DNA of 50,489 bases from Candidatus Hydrogenedentota bacterium (GTDB taxonomy: Bacteria; Hydrogenedentota; Hydrogenedentia; Hydrogenedentales; SLHB01): NCBI GenBank assembly GCA_903925285.1, contig CAIYET010000230.1:1-50489 (forward strand), in the 5' to 3' direction. A program made the position numbers and the translations under genes. The stretch's first letter is position 1, and each line of letters begins with the position of its first letter. The notes beneath the pieces were generated by a model, which was not told where the DNA came from, did no database searches, and saw only the letters and a program-made list of their open reading frames with translations. Positions 42,045 to 50,464 of this stretch are shown one piece after another.

Positions 42045-42092
42045 GTCCCTTCCCAAAAACAGAACGCCCCGGAAACCGTCAGCTCCCGGGGC
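42045..42092 (-). terminator. Intrinsic terminator after the DegT gene
   Basis: Minus strand: GCCCCGG(G) stem (42092-42086), 13-base loop, CCGGGGC (42072-42066), then GTTCTGTTTTT. It follows the stop at 42113 by about 20 bases and lies in a convergent gap, so it may also help stop the plus-strand transcript. Confidence 0.72.
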
Positions 42093-42112
42093 ATCCGAAA
42101 TTCAGATGTAAT

Positions 42113-43396
42113 CTACTTCGCGAGGCCGCGATACTTGCGCCGCGGACCAGTCGGATCGTAACCGCGAAGCGCTTCGAGGTTCTCGACGACCTTCGCGACG
42201 GCGTTCGCGACCACGTCCATGTCCTTCTTCGTGCCCATGAGGAGCATGTGATGCACGGCGAGGCCAGACTTCTCCGTGGCGTCCGTGCAGACGGGGATCT
42301 TGAATCGCTTCGGATCGATAGCCTTCCAGTAGGCCGTGCTCAGGTTATGCCGTGCTTTGGTGTGGGGCTTGTAGAGCGAACAGTTGTTCAGCGGGTCGTA
42401 CGGCGGCTCGAACAGTTCGACGGTGCTGAGTTCGGCGTTCAGCGCCGGGATGATTTGCTTGTTCGTGACGCCCTTGAGTTTGGGCAGATCGAGGCGGAAC
42501 GTGAAGTTGAAATAGCTCTGCTGCGTGATTTCTTTGCGGCGGCGCATCGTCATGACGCCGGGAATTTGATCGAGCAGCGAGTTCAGGTAAATTGCGTTGG
42601 CGTCGCGCAGCTTGACTTGCTTGTCGAGGCGTTCAAGCGCGCACGTAAGAATCGCGGCTTGCCATTCGGTCAGACGGCAGTTGCCGCCCTGGAGGGCGAA
42701 TTTGAAGTCGCCGCGATAGCCGCGCCCGCAGTTGCGCAGCGAGTACAACTTGTCGAACTGTTCCTTCGTCTTGCAGGTGTTGAAGCCGCCTTCGCCGCAA
42801 CTCAGCGTCTTGGATTCCTGGAAACTGAAGCTGCCCATATCGCCGAAGCTGCCGACGCCTTTGCCTTTCCAGAACGAGCCGTGCTGATGCGCGCAATCTT
42901 CGACGAGGAGCAGGTTGTGCTTCTTGCAGAGCGCCTGCAACTTCGTGAGATCGGCCATGCAGCCGTACAGATGCACGACGATGACGGCCTTGGTCTTTTT
43001 CGTGATCGCCGCTTCGACTTTCGCGAGGTCGAGGCACCACGTGTCGGGTTCGACATCGACGAGGACCGGGATCGCGTTGACGTCGATGCACGCGGCAGCC
43101 GTGGCCTGCCACGTCATACCCGGCACGATCACTTCGTCGTACGCGCCGATGCCCAGCGCTTCGAGTGCGATTTGAATCGCTATAGTTCCGTTGGCCGAGC
43201 ACATGCCGAACTTCGCGCCCTGGTATTTCGCAAAAGCTTCTGCGAACTTCCACTCGACCGGCCCGTCGTAGGACCAGCGATTGGACTTCGTCACTTCGGT
43301 GATGAGCTTGACGTCTGTCGCGTCGTGAATCGGCCACTGCGGCCACGGTTTCTCGGCGCGAACCGGAGTTCCGCCCAATACCGCCAGTTTCGCCAT
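42113..43396 (-). CDS. DegT/DnrJ/EryC1/StrS-family aminotransferase
   Basis: 427 residues, PLP-dependent. PLP-binding Lys196 is in 'SFSFQESKTLSCGEGG', the pyridine-nitrogen Asp167 in 'LLVEDCAHQHGSF', and 'GMCSANGTIAIQIAL' holds the phosphate-site Ser. The 'QESKTLS' form is the one seen in AHBA-synthase and scyllo-inosose aminotransferase-like members. It probably makes an amino sugar or aminocyclitol. It follows the LeuB-like gene by 21 bases. A second family member lies at 44648. Confidence 0.88.
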   Translation of the reverse strand: MAKLAVLGGTPVRAEKPWPQWPIHDATDVKLITEVTKSNRWSYDGPVEWKFAEAFAKYQGAKFGMCSANGTIAIQIALEALGIGAYDEVIVPGMTWQATAAACIDVNAIPVLVDVEPDTWCLDLAKVEAAITKKTKAVIVVHLYGCMADLTKLQALCKKHNLLLVEDCAHQHGSFWKGKGVGSFGDMGSFSFQESKTLSCGEGGFNTCKTKEQFDKLYSLRNCGRGYRGDFKFALQGGNCRLTEWQAAILTCALERLDKQVKLRDANAIYLNSLLDQIPGVMTMRRRKEITQQSYFNFTFRLDLPKLKGVTNKQIIPALNAELSTVELFEPPYDPLNNCSLYKPHTKARHNLSTAYWKAIDPKRFKIPVCTDATEKSGLAVHHMLLMGTKKDMDVVANAVAKVVENLEALRGYDPTGPRRKYRGLAK

Positions 43397-43417
43397 GATC
43401 GTAGTCTCCTCTATTCG

Positions 43418-44497
43418 CTAAACGGTTGCGACATATTCGGCGATCCGGTCGCCGATCTTCGTCGTGGACATACCGGCATCCTCGATGTCCTTTACGGACA
43501 AACCCGGCAGCACTTTCGATTCGAGAAACTTCACGCACGCCTTCTCGATGCAGTCCGCAGCCTTTTCCTCGCCGAGGTGCGCCAGCATCATCTGCCCCGC
43601 GAAGATACACGCGAGCGGATTGATGACGTTCTTACCCGTGTATTTCGGGGCGCTGCCGCCGATCGGCTCGAACATGGACACGCCCGCCGGGTTGATGTTG
43701 CCGCCGGCGGCGATACCCATACCGCCCTGGATCATTGCGCCGAGGTCCGTGATGATATCGCCGAACATGTTGCCGGTCACGATGACGTCGAACCATTCGG
43801 GATTCTTCACCATCCACATCGTCGTCGCGTCGACGTGCGCGTATTCGCGCTTGATATCCGGAAAGTCCCGCGCGCCCATTTCATGAAACGCGCGTTCCCA
43901 CAGGTCGAACACGTACGTCAACACGTTCGTCTTGCCGCACAACAACAACGTCTTGGTCTTGTTGCGCTTTCGCGCCGTCTCGAACGCGTAGCGCAGGCAG
44001 CGGTCCACGCCGTTGCGCGTGTACACCATTTCCTGCACCGCGACCTCGTACGGCGTGCCCTTGCGCATCACGCCGCCGAGTCCCGTATACATGTCCTCCG
44101 AATTCTCGCGCACGACCACGAAATCGATGTCCGCCGGCCCCTTGTTCTTGAGGGGCGTGTCGACGTTCGGATACAGCTTCACGGGACGCAAGTTGATGTA
44201 CTGGTCGAGCTCGAAACGGACGCGGAGCAAAATGCCTTTTTCGAGAATGCCGGGCTTCACGTCCGGATGACCGATCGCGCCCAAGAATATCGCATCGTAT
44301 TTCTTCAACTCGTCGGTCGCCGAATCCGGCAGCACTTCGCCCGTCCGCAGAAAACGCTCCCCGCCGAAATCGTACTCCGTCGTGTCGAACGAAAAGCCGA
44401 AGCGTTGGGCCGCCGCTTGTGCGATCTTCACGCCTTCGCGGAGCACTTCCGGTCCCGTCCCGTCGCCCGGGAGCAACGCAATGTTATACTTCGCCAT
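43418..44497 (-). CDS. leuB: Isopropylmalate/isocitrate dehydrogenase family enzyme, LeuB-like
   Basis: 359 residues, beta-decarboxylating dehydrogenase. Signatures: '[15 protein letters not shown]' at the start, substrate arginines in '[19 protein letters not shown]', and '[28 protein letters not shown]' (in parts) with the metal Asps. Adenine-binding '[20 protein letters not shown]' (in parts) suggests NAD. The loop '[16 protein letters not shown]' is closer to isocitrate/tartrate or actinobacterial-type IPMDH than to classical LeuB ('RELTGGIYFG'), so substrate is open. No leuA/C/D is nearby; it precedes an aminotransferase, which hints at a pathway other than leucine. Confidence 0.75.
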   Translation of the reverse strand: MAKYNIALLPGDGTGPEVLREGVKIAQAAAQRFGFSFDTTEYDFGGERFLRTGEVLPDSATDELKKYDAIFLGAIGHPDVKPGILEKGILLRVRFELDQYINLRPVKLYPNVDTPLKNKGPADIDFVVVRENSEDMYTGLGGVMRKGTPYEVAVQEMVYTRNGVDRCLRYAFETARKRNKTKTLLLCGKTNVLTYVFDLWERAFHEMGARDFPDIKREYAHVDATTMWMVKNPEWFDVIVTGNMFGDIITDLGAMIQGGMGIAAGGNINPAGVSMFEPIGGSAPKYTGKNVINPLACIFAGQMMLAHLGEEKAADCIEKACVKFLESKVLPGLSVKDIEDAGMSTTKIGDRIAEYVATV

Positions 44498-44647
44498 ACT
44501 GTAAAACCTCTCTTGTTGTCACCGTTCAAATGAAGTGCGGATCTTACCATCAAATCGACAGATCGTTCTACTTCTCGCGGCTGGGCTGCATGCGGGAGCA
44601 CAAAGTCGTTTTTCGTTGAATTCGCGGGCCATTTGTATTGTGCAGTA

Positions 44648-45841
44648 CTACTTTAGACCATAAAGACACTCAATTAGTGCTGCGGCTATGTATTCGTTGT
44701 CTTCATTGGACATGCCTGGATGCGTTGGTACGCAGAACAGGCGCTTTCCGATTGATTCGGACAGCGGGAGCGACTGGCCGGGCGTATGATCGCGCAGGAA
44801 TTTCCGATAGGTGTAAACGGGGGGATTCGCAACGAGCAGGCGCACGCCGAATTCTTCGTCCATCGTCTTCATGAGTTTGTCGCGCTTCTCGCCCGCCCAC
44901 GATTCCGGCACAAGGCACGTGTAGAGGTAATAGGTGTGCAGGCAATCCGGCGGCTCATACGGAAGCTGTAATTCCGGCACGCCTTCGAGCAACTCGTCGC
45001 GTCGATGTGCGATGCGGCGGCGCGATGCGATGAAACCGTCGAGCTTGTTCAACTGGACCAGTCCGACGGCCGCCTGAACCTTGTTCATAACGTATGACGA
45101 ACCCCACACCTCGAGGTCGCCGCCATAGAACCGCGTCGAGCGGCAAAACGCGGCCGCGTCGTCGTTGTCCGTCACCACCATGCCGCCTTCGCCCAGCGTC
45201 ACCATGTTCTTCATCGTGTGGAACGAGAACACGGACATAAGCCCGGTTTTGCCGAGCTTCGCACCTTTGTACTCGCCGCCGCAGGCCCGCGCTACGTCGC
45301 CGATCACGGCCAGCGGCCCGTGTTTCTCGTGTGGGTAGCGTTTCGCCAGTTCGAGGAAATCGTCCATGGGTGCCGCAAGACCGTTCATGTGTACGGGGAA
45401 GATCGCGCGGGTGCGCTTTGTAATGCGTTTCTCGACGTCGTTCGGGTCGAGTTCGAGCGTTCTTGGATTTATCTCGCCCCACACCACTTGGCCGCCCGCG
45501 CCAATTACGGCCATCGGCGCGGCCACGAAGTTGAGCGCGGGCACGATCACTTCGTCGCCGGGTTCGAGTTTGAGGAATCGCATGGCCATATCGAGTCCCG
45601 GCCCGGCGCTGTTCACGGCAACGGCGTGCTTGGTGCCGATGTACGCGGCAAACGCCGTCTCGAACTCGCGGATCGGTTGTCCGCCGAATCCGCGGCTGAC
45701 GTCCATCGAGTCGCGCATCGCCGCAACCGCCGCCGCGATCTCCTCCTCGCCGTAGCTGCTGCCCAGCATAGGCTCGCCTTCCCACAACGTCTTGGGTTTG
45801 CCGCGCTGAAAAATCTTCTGCCGCTCTTCATGCGAAATCAT
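44648..45841 (-). CDS. DegT/DnrJ/EryC1/StrS-family aminotransferase (second)
   Basis: 397 residues from ATG 45841 with AGGAGGT four bases upstream; the frame's extension crosses a repeat array. PLP Lys211 is in 'FSFHTMKNMVTLGEGG', Asp182 in 'AVIGDVARACGGEY', and 'VAVNSAGPGLDMAM' forms the phosphate site. The closest motif type is sugar aminotransferases acting on nucleotide-linked keto sugars. A 150-base gap of no recognised content separates it from the LeuB-like gene, so it may be a separate unit. Confidence 0.88.
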   Translation of the reverse strand: MISHEERQKIFQRGKPKTLWEGEPMLGSSYGEEEIAAAVAAMRDSMDVSRGFGGQPIREFETAFAAYIGTKHAVAVNSAGPGLDMAMRFLKLEPGDEVIVPALNFVAAPMAVIGAGGQVVWGEINPRTLELDPNDVEKRITKRTRAIFPVHMNGLAAPMDDFLELAKRYPHEKHGPLAVIGDVARACGGEYKGAKLGKTGLMSVFSFHTMKNMVTLGEGGMVVTDNDDAAAFCRSTRFYGGDLEVWGSSYVMNKVQAAVGLVQLNKLDGFIASRRRIAHRRDELLEGVPELQLPYEPPDCLHTYYLYTCLVPESWAGEKRDKLMKTMDEEFGVRLLVANPPVYTYRKFLRDHTPGQSLPLSESIGKRLFCVPTHPGMSNEDNEYIAAALIECLYGLK

Positions 45842-45860
45842 GGCCACCTCCTGGCGATTG

Positions 45861-45955
45861 CGGATTGTAGATTGTAGATTGTAGATTGAAATCGCGTCCA
45901 TATCGTCCATACGTAAATCAGCAATCTACAATCTACAATCTACAATCTACAATCC
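45861..45955. repeat. Heptamer array GATTGTA with inverted partner
   Basis: Nearly four GATTGTA units (45861-45888) and nearly five complementary TACAATC units (45921-45955), separated by about 30 bases. They form a long hairpin in the leader of the second DegT gene, 20 bases before its ribosome site. Confidence 0.9.
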
Positions 45956-45973
45956 CTCTTGTGCTTCCTGCAC

Positions 45974-46720
45974 CTATTCGGAAATCAACACCAACGTCCC
46001 TTGTGGGATGCGGTCGAATGCCTCGATGACATCGGCATTGGTCAATCGGACGCAGCCGTGCGACGCGACCTGGCCGATTCGCGCTTCGTCGTTGGTACCG
46101 TGGATGTAGATGCCGCGCGCGAATGAATCCACATCGCCGTCGCGGTTGCGGCCCGGTTCTTCGCCTTTCAGCGTCAAGACGCGCGTGAGAATCAAGTCCT
46201 CTTTGACCGCGTCGCCGGGCTTCCACACCTCGCTGGTCGCGCGCTTATCGCGATACACCTGGCCGATGGGCTTGCCGCCGCCGATCTTCTCTGCAACCGA
46301 ATGCCATCCGAGCGGCGTCTGGAAACTGCCCAGTTTGGAGCCTATGCCCTTGGCCGCAGTGGAACACGGAGCCTGCCAGACGACGCGCGCATTTTGGATC
46401 AGGCGAAACCGCTGTTCGTGCACGGAGACCCACACGCCGAGGCCCTCCCCCACGCGCGCGTCCCAACCCTGCTCGGCAAGAATCGCCTTTTGCACATCCG
46501 TCAATGCGACGCCCTCCAACACCTCGACGCGATCCTCCTGCCCGTTCGCCATCGCGGCGGTCGATCCATGCATCATGGCCAGCAACGCGCCCAGCGCCGC
46601 CAACATGCACAGCGCCAGCCACAGAACCATCTGGCCATGTCCTACAATGCGCACCCAGCGGACCATCCACTCCAAAACTACGTGCATCGGCTCACACGCA
46701 TCGTTGTGGAACGGCCACAT
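45974..46720 (-). CDS. L,D-transpeptidase (YkuD domain), membrane-anchored
   Basis: 248 residues. One N-terminal helix (~28-50, 'QMVLWLALCMLAALGALLAMM') anchors an extracytoplasmic YkuD domain: His207 in 'IYIHGTN' and nucleophile Cys223 in 'ASHGCVRLTNADVIEAF'. YkuD enzymes make 3-3 peptidoglycan crosslinks or attach proteins to peptidoglycan. The start is unsure: ATG 46720 overlaps the upstream gene by 29 bases; ATG 46687 (MHVVLEWMV) is just after its stop, and neither has a strong RBS. Confidence 0.86.
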   Translation of the reverse strand: MWPFHNDACEPMHVVLEWMVRWVRIVGHGQMVLWLALCMLAALGALLAMMHGSTAAMANGQEDRVEVLEGVALTDVQKAILAEQGWDARVGEGLGVWVSVHEQRFRLIQNARVVWQAPCSTAAKGIGSKLGSFQTPLGWHSVAEKIGGGKPIGQVYRDKRATSEVWKPGDAVKEDLILTRVLTLKGEEPGRNRDGDVDSFARGIYIHGTNDEARIGQVASHGCVRLTNADVIEAFDRIPQGTLVLISE

Positions 46721-48110
46721 CGTATCCCAGATACCGCTCGAAGGCTTCCCGAACAGGCTCCAAGACCTGTCCTGGAACCACGCTCACGTGATGACGATAG
46801 CCGTGACGCCCGACATGCAGCAACACGTCCTGCAAGCCCTTGATGTGCGCGACACCCGCGCATCCGAAGAAATCTTCCGGGATCGGGTCGCTCGTGAAAG
46901 CCCCGTTCCCGATATAGAACTTCAGGCGCCCGGCATCGGTCGTCATGCTGCCAAACGTGAACTCGACCGGCGCAATCCGGCCCACATTGCAGCCGTATCC
47001 CGCGCCCTTGCCGACCGCGTTGGCCAGGATTTCGTGATCGCTGATCCGGCCTTTGCAGGTCATCATGCTCGGTGGCACCGGCCCACAATGGAAGAGAATG
47101 CACTTATCTGCGTCATCGGCATAATTATTGTTCCAGTCCAGACACGACGGCGGACCATCCGACGCCTGCGCCAGCGCGCACATCGCGACCGCGTTGCCGA
47201 TATCGACTTCACAAGCGGCGGGAATGCCCCGGTCGTTCATCTCGCCGAGCAACACGCACGGCGAGATGTGGATCTGTTGCTGCAACTCGATCCAGCACCG
47301 CAACGCGATCGCGTCCATCGCGTACTCCTCGACGAGCGCGTCGATCACGACGCCCAAGCGCACGATCCCGTCGAACGCCCCTTCCGGTACGCCGTCCCAC
47401 GTCGCGATCGCGCGCAACGTGTGGGCCTTGTCCTTGTACGCCCCGCCGTCCGCATGGACCTCCGTCATGCGCGCGAAGACCATCGACAAATCGAAGGTCT
47501 CGACCGTAATACCGTGTCGCTGCAACGCAACCTCATCGGTGCGGACCGTCTTGAAAGCCGTTGTCCGCGCACCGATCGCGCCAACCACCATCCCGCGCAT
47601 CCCGTGGACTACGCGACAGACACGGTCGAAAAAATCGACGTTCGCCTCGAATGCCGGCGACGCGGGATGCACCGTATGCGGTTTCGCGACCGTGAACGGC
47701 AAGCCGTATTGACAGAAGACGTCCATGACCGAGAACTTGCCGCAAAACGAATCTCGCCGCACGGCAGGCGCCATCTTATCGAGCGTATCCGGATAGGCTT
47801 GAATCAGAATCGGGACGCCCGCGCTTCTCAGCGCAGCCACCGCCCCAGTCTCGTCGCCAAAATTAGGCAGACACAGAATCACGCCGCCGAACCGGTCCCG
47901 GTGCGCGTTCAGAAAATTCGCGTAGACCTCGCCCTCGCGCGGCGTCTCGACCGCGCCATGACGCGTGGCATCGGCAGGCAACATCAGCGTGTCGTGCCCC
48001 AGCCCGCGCAAGATCGCCGGCAATTCGGTCCGCGCTTCGTCCATCAACGCCGCCGGAAAGAAACCCCGGTTCCCAAAAAACAGTGCAAAAGTCGTCTTGT
48101 CAGCCGACAT
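46692..48110 (-). CDS. L-fucose/L-arabinose isomerase-family protein
   Basis: About 472 residues. ATG 48110 is chosen because GGGAGGG lies six bases upstream; ATGs at 48125 and 48116 are alternatives. The fold is a FucI/AraA-like isomerase: N-terminal 'FALFFGNRGFFPAAL', middle 'MVVGAIGARTTAFKTVR', metal-ligand regions 'CVLLGEMNDRGIPAACEVDIGNAV' (in parts, Glu and Asp) and 'CILFHCGPVPPSM' with a likely His ligand. The family interconverts aldoses and ketoses with Mn2+. The substrate is not clear, and the sequence is more like uncharacterised members than true FucI. Transcribed with the L,D-transpeptidase. Confidence 0.8.
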   Translation of the reverse strand: MSADKTTFALFFGNRGFFPAALMDEARTELPAILRGLGHDTLMLPADATRHGAVETPREGEVYANFLNAHRDRFGGVILCLPNFGDETGAVAALRSAGVPILIQAYPDTLDKMAPAVRRDSFCGKFSVMDVFCQYGLPFTVAKPHTVHPASPAFEANVDFFDRVCRVVHGMRGMVVGAIGARTTAFKTVRTDEVALQRHGITVETFDLSMVFARMTEVHADGGAYKDKAHTLRAIATWDGVPEGAFDGIVRLGVVIDALVEEYAMDAIALRCWIELQQQIHISPCVLLGEMNDRGIPAACEVDIGNAVAMCALAQASDGPPSCLDWNNNYADDADKCILFHCGPVPPSMMTCKGRISDHEILANAVGKGAGYGCNVGRIAPVEFTFGSMTTDAGRLKFYIGNGAFTSDPIPEDFFGCAGVAHIKGLQDVLLHVGRHGYRHHVSVVPGQVLEPVREAFERYLGYDVAVPQRCV

Positions 48111-48274
48111 GGCCATCCCTCCCATTCATTTGTCATACCGCGCTACGCAGTATGACTCTTAAGCACTCCACACGGATTTGTCCACTCATCCTAGCCAAAC
48201 AGCCAAAGGCTTTGCAAAGCAACCGATAACGCAACTATTTTGGGGAACCGGCTCCGAATACTCTGCCCGCCCGC

Positions 48275-48303
48275 TTGACACGCCCTGGATACTTGTCTAT
48301 AAT
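48275..48303 (+). promoter_or_regulatory. Consensus sigma70 promoter of the arsR operon
   Basis: TTGACA (48275-48280), 17-base spacer, TATAAT (48298-48303): a perfect match at both boxes. The ArsR start GTG is 30 bases downstream. A TGCCAA half-site directly follows the -10 and recurs in a palindrome at 48695-48710. Confidence 0.88.
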
Positions 48304-48332
48304 GCCAAATAGTAAACAAAGAGGAGTTTCTC

Positions 48333-48653
48333 GTGAACGCGAAGATGCAGGCATTGTTCGACGCGCGCGCTGAAATCGTCAAGGCTTTGGCGCATCCGAC
48401 GCGACTGTATATCGTCGATGAACTGGCCAAGGGCGAGCGGTGTGTGTGCGAGTTGCGCGAGGGAATCGGCGCGGACATTTCGACGGTGTCCAAACACCTG
48501 TCAGTATTGAAGAATGCGGGGATTGTGGAAGACGACAAGCGCGGATTGCAAGTTTTCTACCGGCTGCGCTGCCCGTGCATACTCAATTTCTTCGGCTGCA
48601 TCGAGAACGTGCTTCAGGAAAACGCGAAGAAGCACATGGCCCTCGTGGGATAA
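48333..48653 (+). CDS. ArsR/SmtB-family metalloregulator
   Basis: 106 residues with GTG start and GAGGAG six bases upstream. Winged-helix ArsR: 'IVKALAHPTRLYIVDELAKGERCVCEL' (in parts), recognition helix 'DISTVSKHLSVLKNAGIV' (49-66) and wing 'DKRGLQVFYRLRCPC'. Cysteines at 'CVC' and 'CPC...C' could be thiolate ligands for As(III), Cd or other soft metals. Apo-protein probably represses the strong promoter. It is followed by permease, thioredoxin-like and DGC-type genes, a common metal/metalloid set. Confidence 0.92.
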   Translation: MNAKMQALFDARAEIVKALAHPTRLYIVDELAKGERCVCELREGIGADISTVSKHLSVLKNAGIVEDDKRGLQVFYRLRCPCILNFFGCIENVLQENAKKHMALVG

Positions 48654-48660
48654 CCCCCGT

Positions 48661-48744
48661 ATGAATTATCGCTATCTGGAAAGAACTCCAATGGTTGGCA
48701 ATTATGCCAAACTGCCACGCATGAGTTTGGAGACGACAAGGTGA
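48661..48744 (+). CDS. Possible 27-residue leader peptide upstream of the permease
   Basis: ATG 48661 begins a 27-codon frame (starts MNYRYLERTP, ends MSLETTR) whose TGA overlaps the permease GTG at 48741. The overlap suits translational coupling. A palindrome lies within it. No strong Shine-Dalgarno; could be chance. Confidence 0.25.
   Translation: MNYRYLERTPMVGNYAKLPRMSLETTR
48695..48710. promoter_or_regulatory. Palindrome TTGGCA-N4-TGCCAA, possible ArsR operator
   Basis: Perfect 6-bp arms with a 4-base centre, 31 bases before the permease start. The TGCCAA half-site also occurs next to the arsR -10. Either an internal operator or a site tied to permease expression. Confidence 0.45.
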
Positions 48745-49820
48745 CGAAACAGCCGGAAAGCGTGTGCTGCACGCCCGAAAACGCAATCGCGCAGAGCGAT
48801 TGTCCCGGTGTGCGCCGATATCTTGCATGGTTGTCTGTTGGCCTCGTTGCGTGGTTCATCGTCTACCGTCAACTCGACCCCATGGCCAAGTGGCTCACAT
48901 ACGACGCTATGGGGTTCCTGCGGGGCGCGCATCTCGGCAGCGCGGTCGAGTTCTGGCTCTTCGAGACCCCGAAGGTCATGATGCTGCTGACGTTGGTCGT
49001 GTTCGGAGTCGGCGTGATCCGCACGTTCTTCTCCCCCACTCGCACGCGCAGGATTCTTGCGGGCAAACGCGAATCGGTGGGCAACTTGATGGCGGCGGGC
49101 CTCGGTGTCGTGACGCCGTTTTGCTCATGCTCGGCCGTGCCGTTGTTCATCGGGTTCGTGACGGCGGGCGTGCCGCTGGGCGTGACGTTTTCATTTCTGA
49201 TTTCCGCGCCGATGGTAAACGAAATCGCGCTGGTATTGCTGTACGGCCTTTTCGGCTGGCGCGTGGCGGCGCTGTACATGAGCACGGGCCTGTTTATCGC
49301 AATCGTATCGGGTTGGATCATCGGGCGTTTGCACTTGGAACGGTACGTCGAGGAATGGGTGTACGCCGTGCAGGTCGGCGACCAGACGGACGACGAACCG
49401 ATGACGTGGGCCGACCGGATTCGCAACGGCGGTAGCGCGGTCCGCGAGATCGTCGGCAAGGTGTGGCCCTACGTGTTGCTCGGGATCGCCGTGGGCGCGG
49501 GCATTCACGGTTACGTGCCGCAGGATTTCATGGCGTCGATCATGGGCAAAGGCGCGTGGTGGTCCGTGCCGCTCGCGGTGGTCATCGGCGTCCCCATGTA
49601 TTCGAACGCGGCGGGTATCATTCCCATCGTCCAGGCGCTTCTCGAAAAGGGCGCCGCATTGGGCACCGTGCTCGCGTTTATGATGGCCGTCATCGGCCTC
49701 TCGCTGCCCGAGACGATCATCCTGCGCAAAGTTCTCAAACCCACGCTGATCGCCGTGTTCGTCGGGGTGGTCGCAACGGGAATTCTGATTGTCGGATATC
49801 TTTTCAACCTTGTCTTATAG
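48741..49820 (+). CDS. DUF318-type permease (ArsP/SO_0444-like efflux)
   Basis: 359 residues, about eight membrane helices. The conserved 'TPFCSCSAVPLFIGF' motif (~127-141) with two close cysteines defines this permease family, which includes ArsP (organoarsenical efflux) and proposed Cu/Zn exporters. A second conserved helix 'GVPMYSNAAGIIPIVQALLEKG' (in parts) is intact. The N-terminus has extra cysteines ('VCC', 'DCPG'), perhaps for metal capture. GTG start with weak RBS ('GACGACAAGG'). It is in operon with ArsR upstream and a thioredoxin-like protein downstream. Its stop codon lies within a repeat array. Confidence 0.9.
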   Translation: MTKQPESVCCTPENAIAQSDCPGVRRYLAWLSVGLVAWFIVYRQLDPMAKWLTYDAMGFLRGAHLGSAVEFWLFETPKVMMLLTLVVFGVGVIRTFFSPTRTRRILAGKRESVGNLMAAGLGVVTPFCSCSAVPLFIGFVTAGVPLGVTFSFLISAPMVNEIALVLLYGLFGWRVAALYMSTGLFIAIVSGWIIGRLHLERYVEEWVYAVQVGDQTDDEPMTWADRIRNGGSAVREIVGKVWPYVLLGIAVGAGIHGYVPQDFMASIMGKGAWWSVPLAVVIGVPMYSNAAGIIPIVQALLEKGAALGTVLAFMMAVIGLSLPETIILRKVLKPTLIAVFVGVVATGILIVGYLFNLVL

Positions 49821-49855
49821 GACGTATAGGACATATAGGACATATAGGACTTATG
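49816..49855 (+). repeat. 9-mer array TATAGGACx, overlapping a stop codon
   Basis: Four units (TATAGGACG, TATAGGACA twice, TATAGGACT) and a degenerate fifth. The first unit supplies the TAG stop of the permease. Same unit as in the hisS leader at 13256. Confidence 0.88.
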
Positions 49856-49876
49856 AGTGAGAAGGAGCATCGCCCC

Positions 49877-50110
49877 ATGAAAACGTTGCAGATCCTCGGA
49901 ACAGGTTGTGCCAAGTGCAAGAAACTCGCGGAAAACACCGAAGCGGCCGCGAAGGAACTGGGTATCGAGTACGACTTGGCCAAGGTCACCGACCTCGCGG
50001 CAATCATGGGATTCGGCGTGATGATGACGCCCGCCCTCGTGGTGGATGGCAAGGTCAAAGTCGTAGGCAAAGTCCCCGACGTGGCGGACATCAAGAAACT
50101 GTTGGCATAG
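49877..50110 (+). CDS. Small thioredoxin-family protein (redox-active disulfide type)
   Basis: 77 residues from ATG 49877 with GAAGGAG nine bases upstream (ATG 49853 is less likely). 'ILGTGCAKCKKLAENTEAAA' (5-24) carries the CxxC active site near the N-terminus, and 'MMTPALVVDGKVKVVGKVP' is the cis-Pro region. This mini-thioredoxin family is frequently next to DUF318 permeases and may reduce or deliver metal. Confidence 0.9.
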   Translation: MKTLQILGTGCAKCKKLAENTEAAAKELGIEYDLAKVTDLAAIMGFGVMMTPALVVDGKVKVVGKVPDVADIKKLLA

Positions 50111-50134
50111 GCGAACAGAAGAAGGAGCTTAATC

Positions 50135-50464
50135 ATGAGCAACGACAAGCAATGTGCATGCGGCGCCGCGCCGAAACTGATTTTCCCGTGTTCGGGCGCC
50201 GCCGATGTGGGCGAAGTCGCCGACCGCGCCGCGCGCAGGTTGGGCAAGGAAGGCGCGGGCAAGATGTATTGTCTGGCGGGAGTAGGCGGCCACATCGAAG
50301 ACATGTTGCTGAACGTCCAAGCGGCGGGCAAGATCCTCGCAATCGACGCAGCGATTCCGCCGTTGAGCGTAAGTGGCGTTGATTTCATTGGTTTTTCTTG
50401 TCGTCAAGCGGGTGGGGCAGATTCGCATAGGGATTTTGGGCGTTTTTCGGCGGCGGGGACATGA
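50135..50464 (+). pseudogene. Truncated DGC-domain putative zinc-binding protein
   Basis: The first ~72 residues match the DGC family: N-terminal 'CACGAAPKLIFPCSGAADVGE' (in parts), 'VADRAARRLGKEGAGKMYCL' and 'AGVGGHIEDMLLN'. The family then continues 'ILAIDGCPLxCA...', but here it reads 'ILAIDAAIPPLSVSG' and onward with no family resemblance, losing the DGC cysteines. The DNA after about 50350 is also richer in G/T. A rearrangement or decay at ~50350 is likely. GAAGGAG precedes the ATG. The stop overlaps another ATG at 50461. Confidence 0.65.

Noticed and set aside
42248-44533. 761-residue plus-strand frame
   Set aside because: Spans two real minus-strand genes and their gap; composition is antisense noise.
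46110-48155. 681-residue plus-strand frame
   Set aside because: Antisense to the L,D-transpeptidase and isomerase genes.
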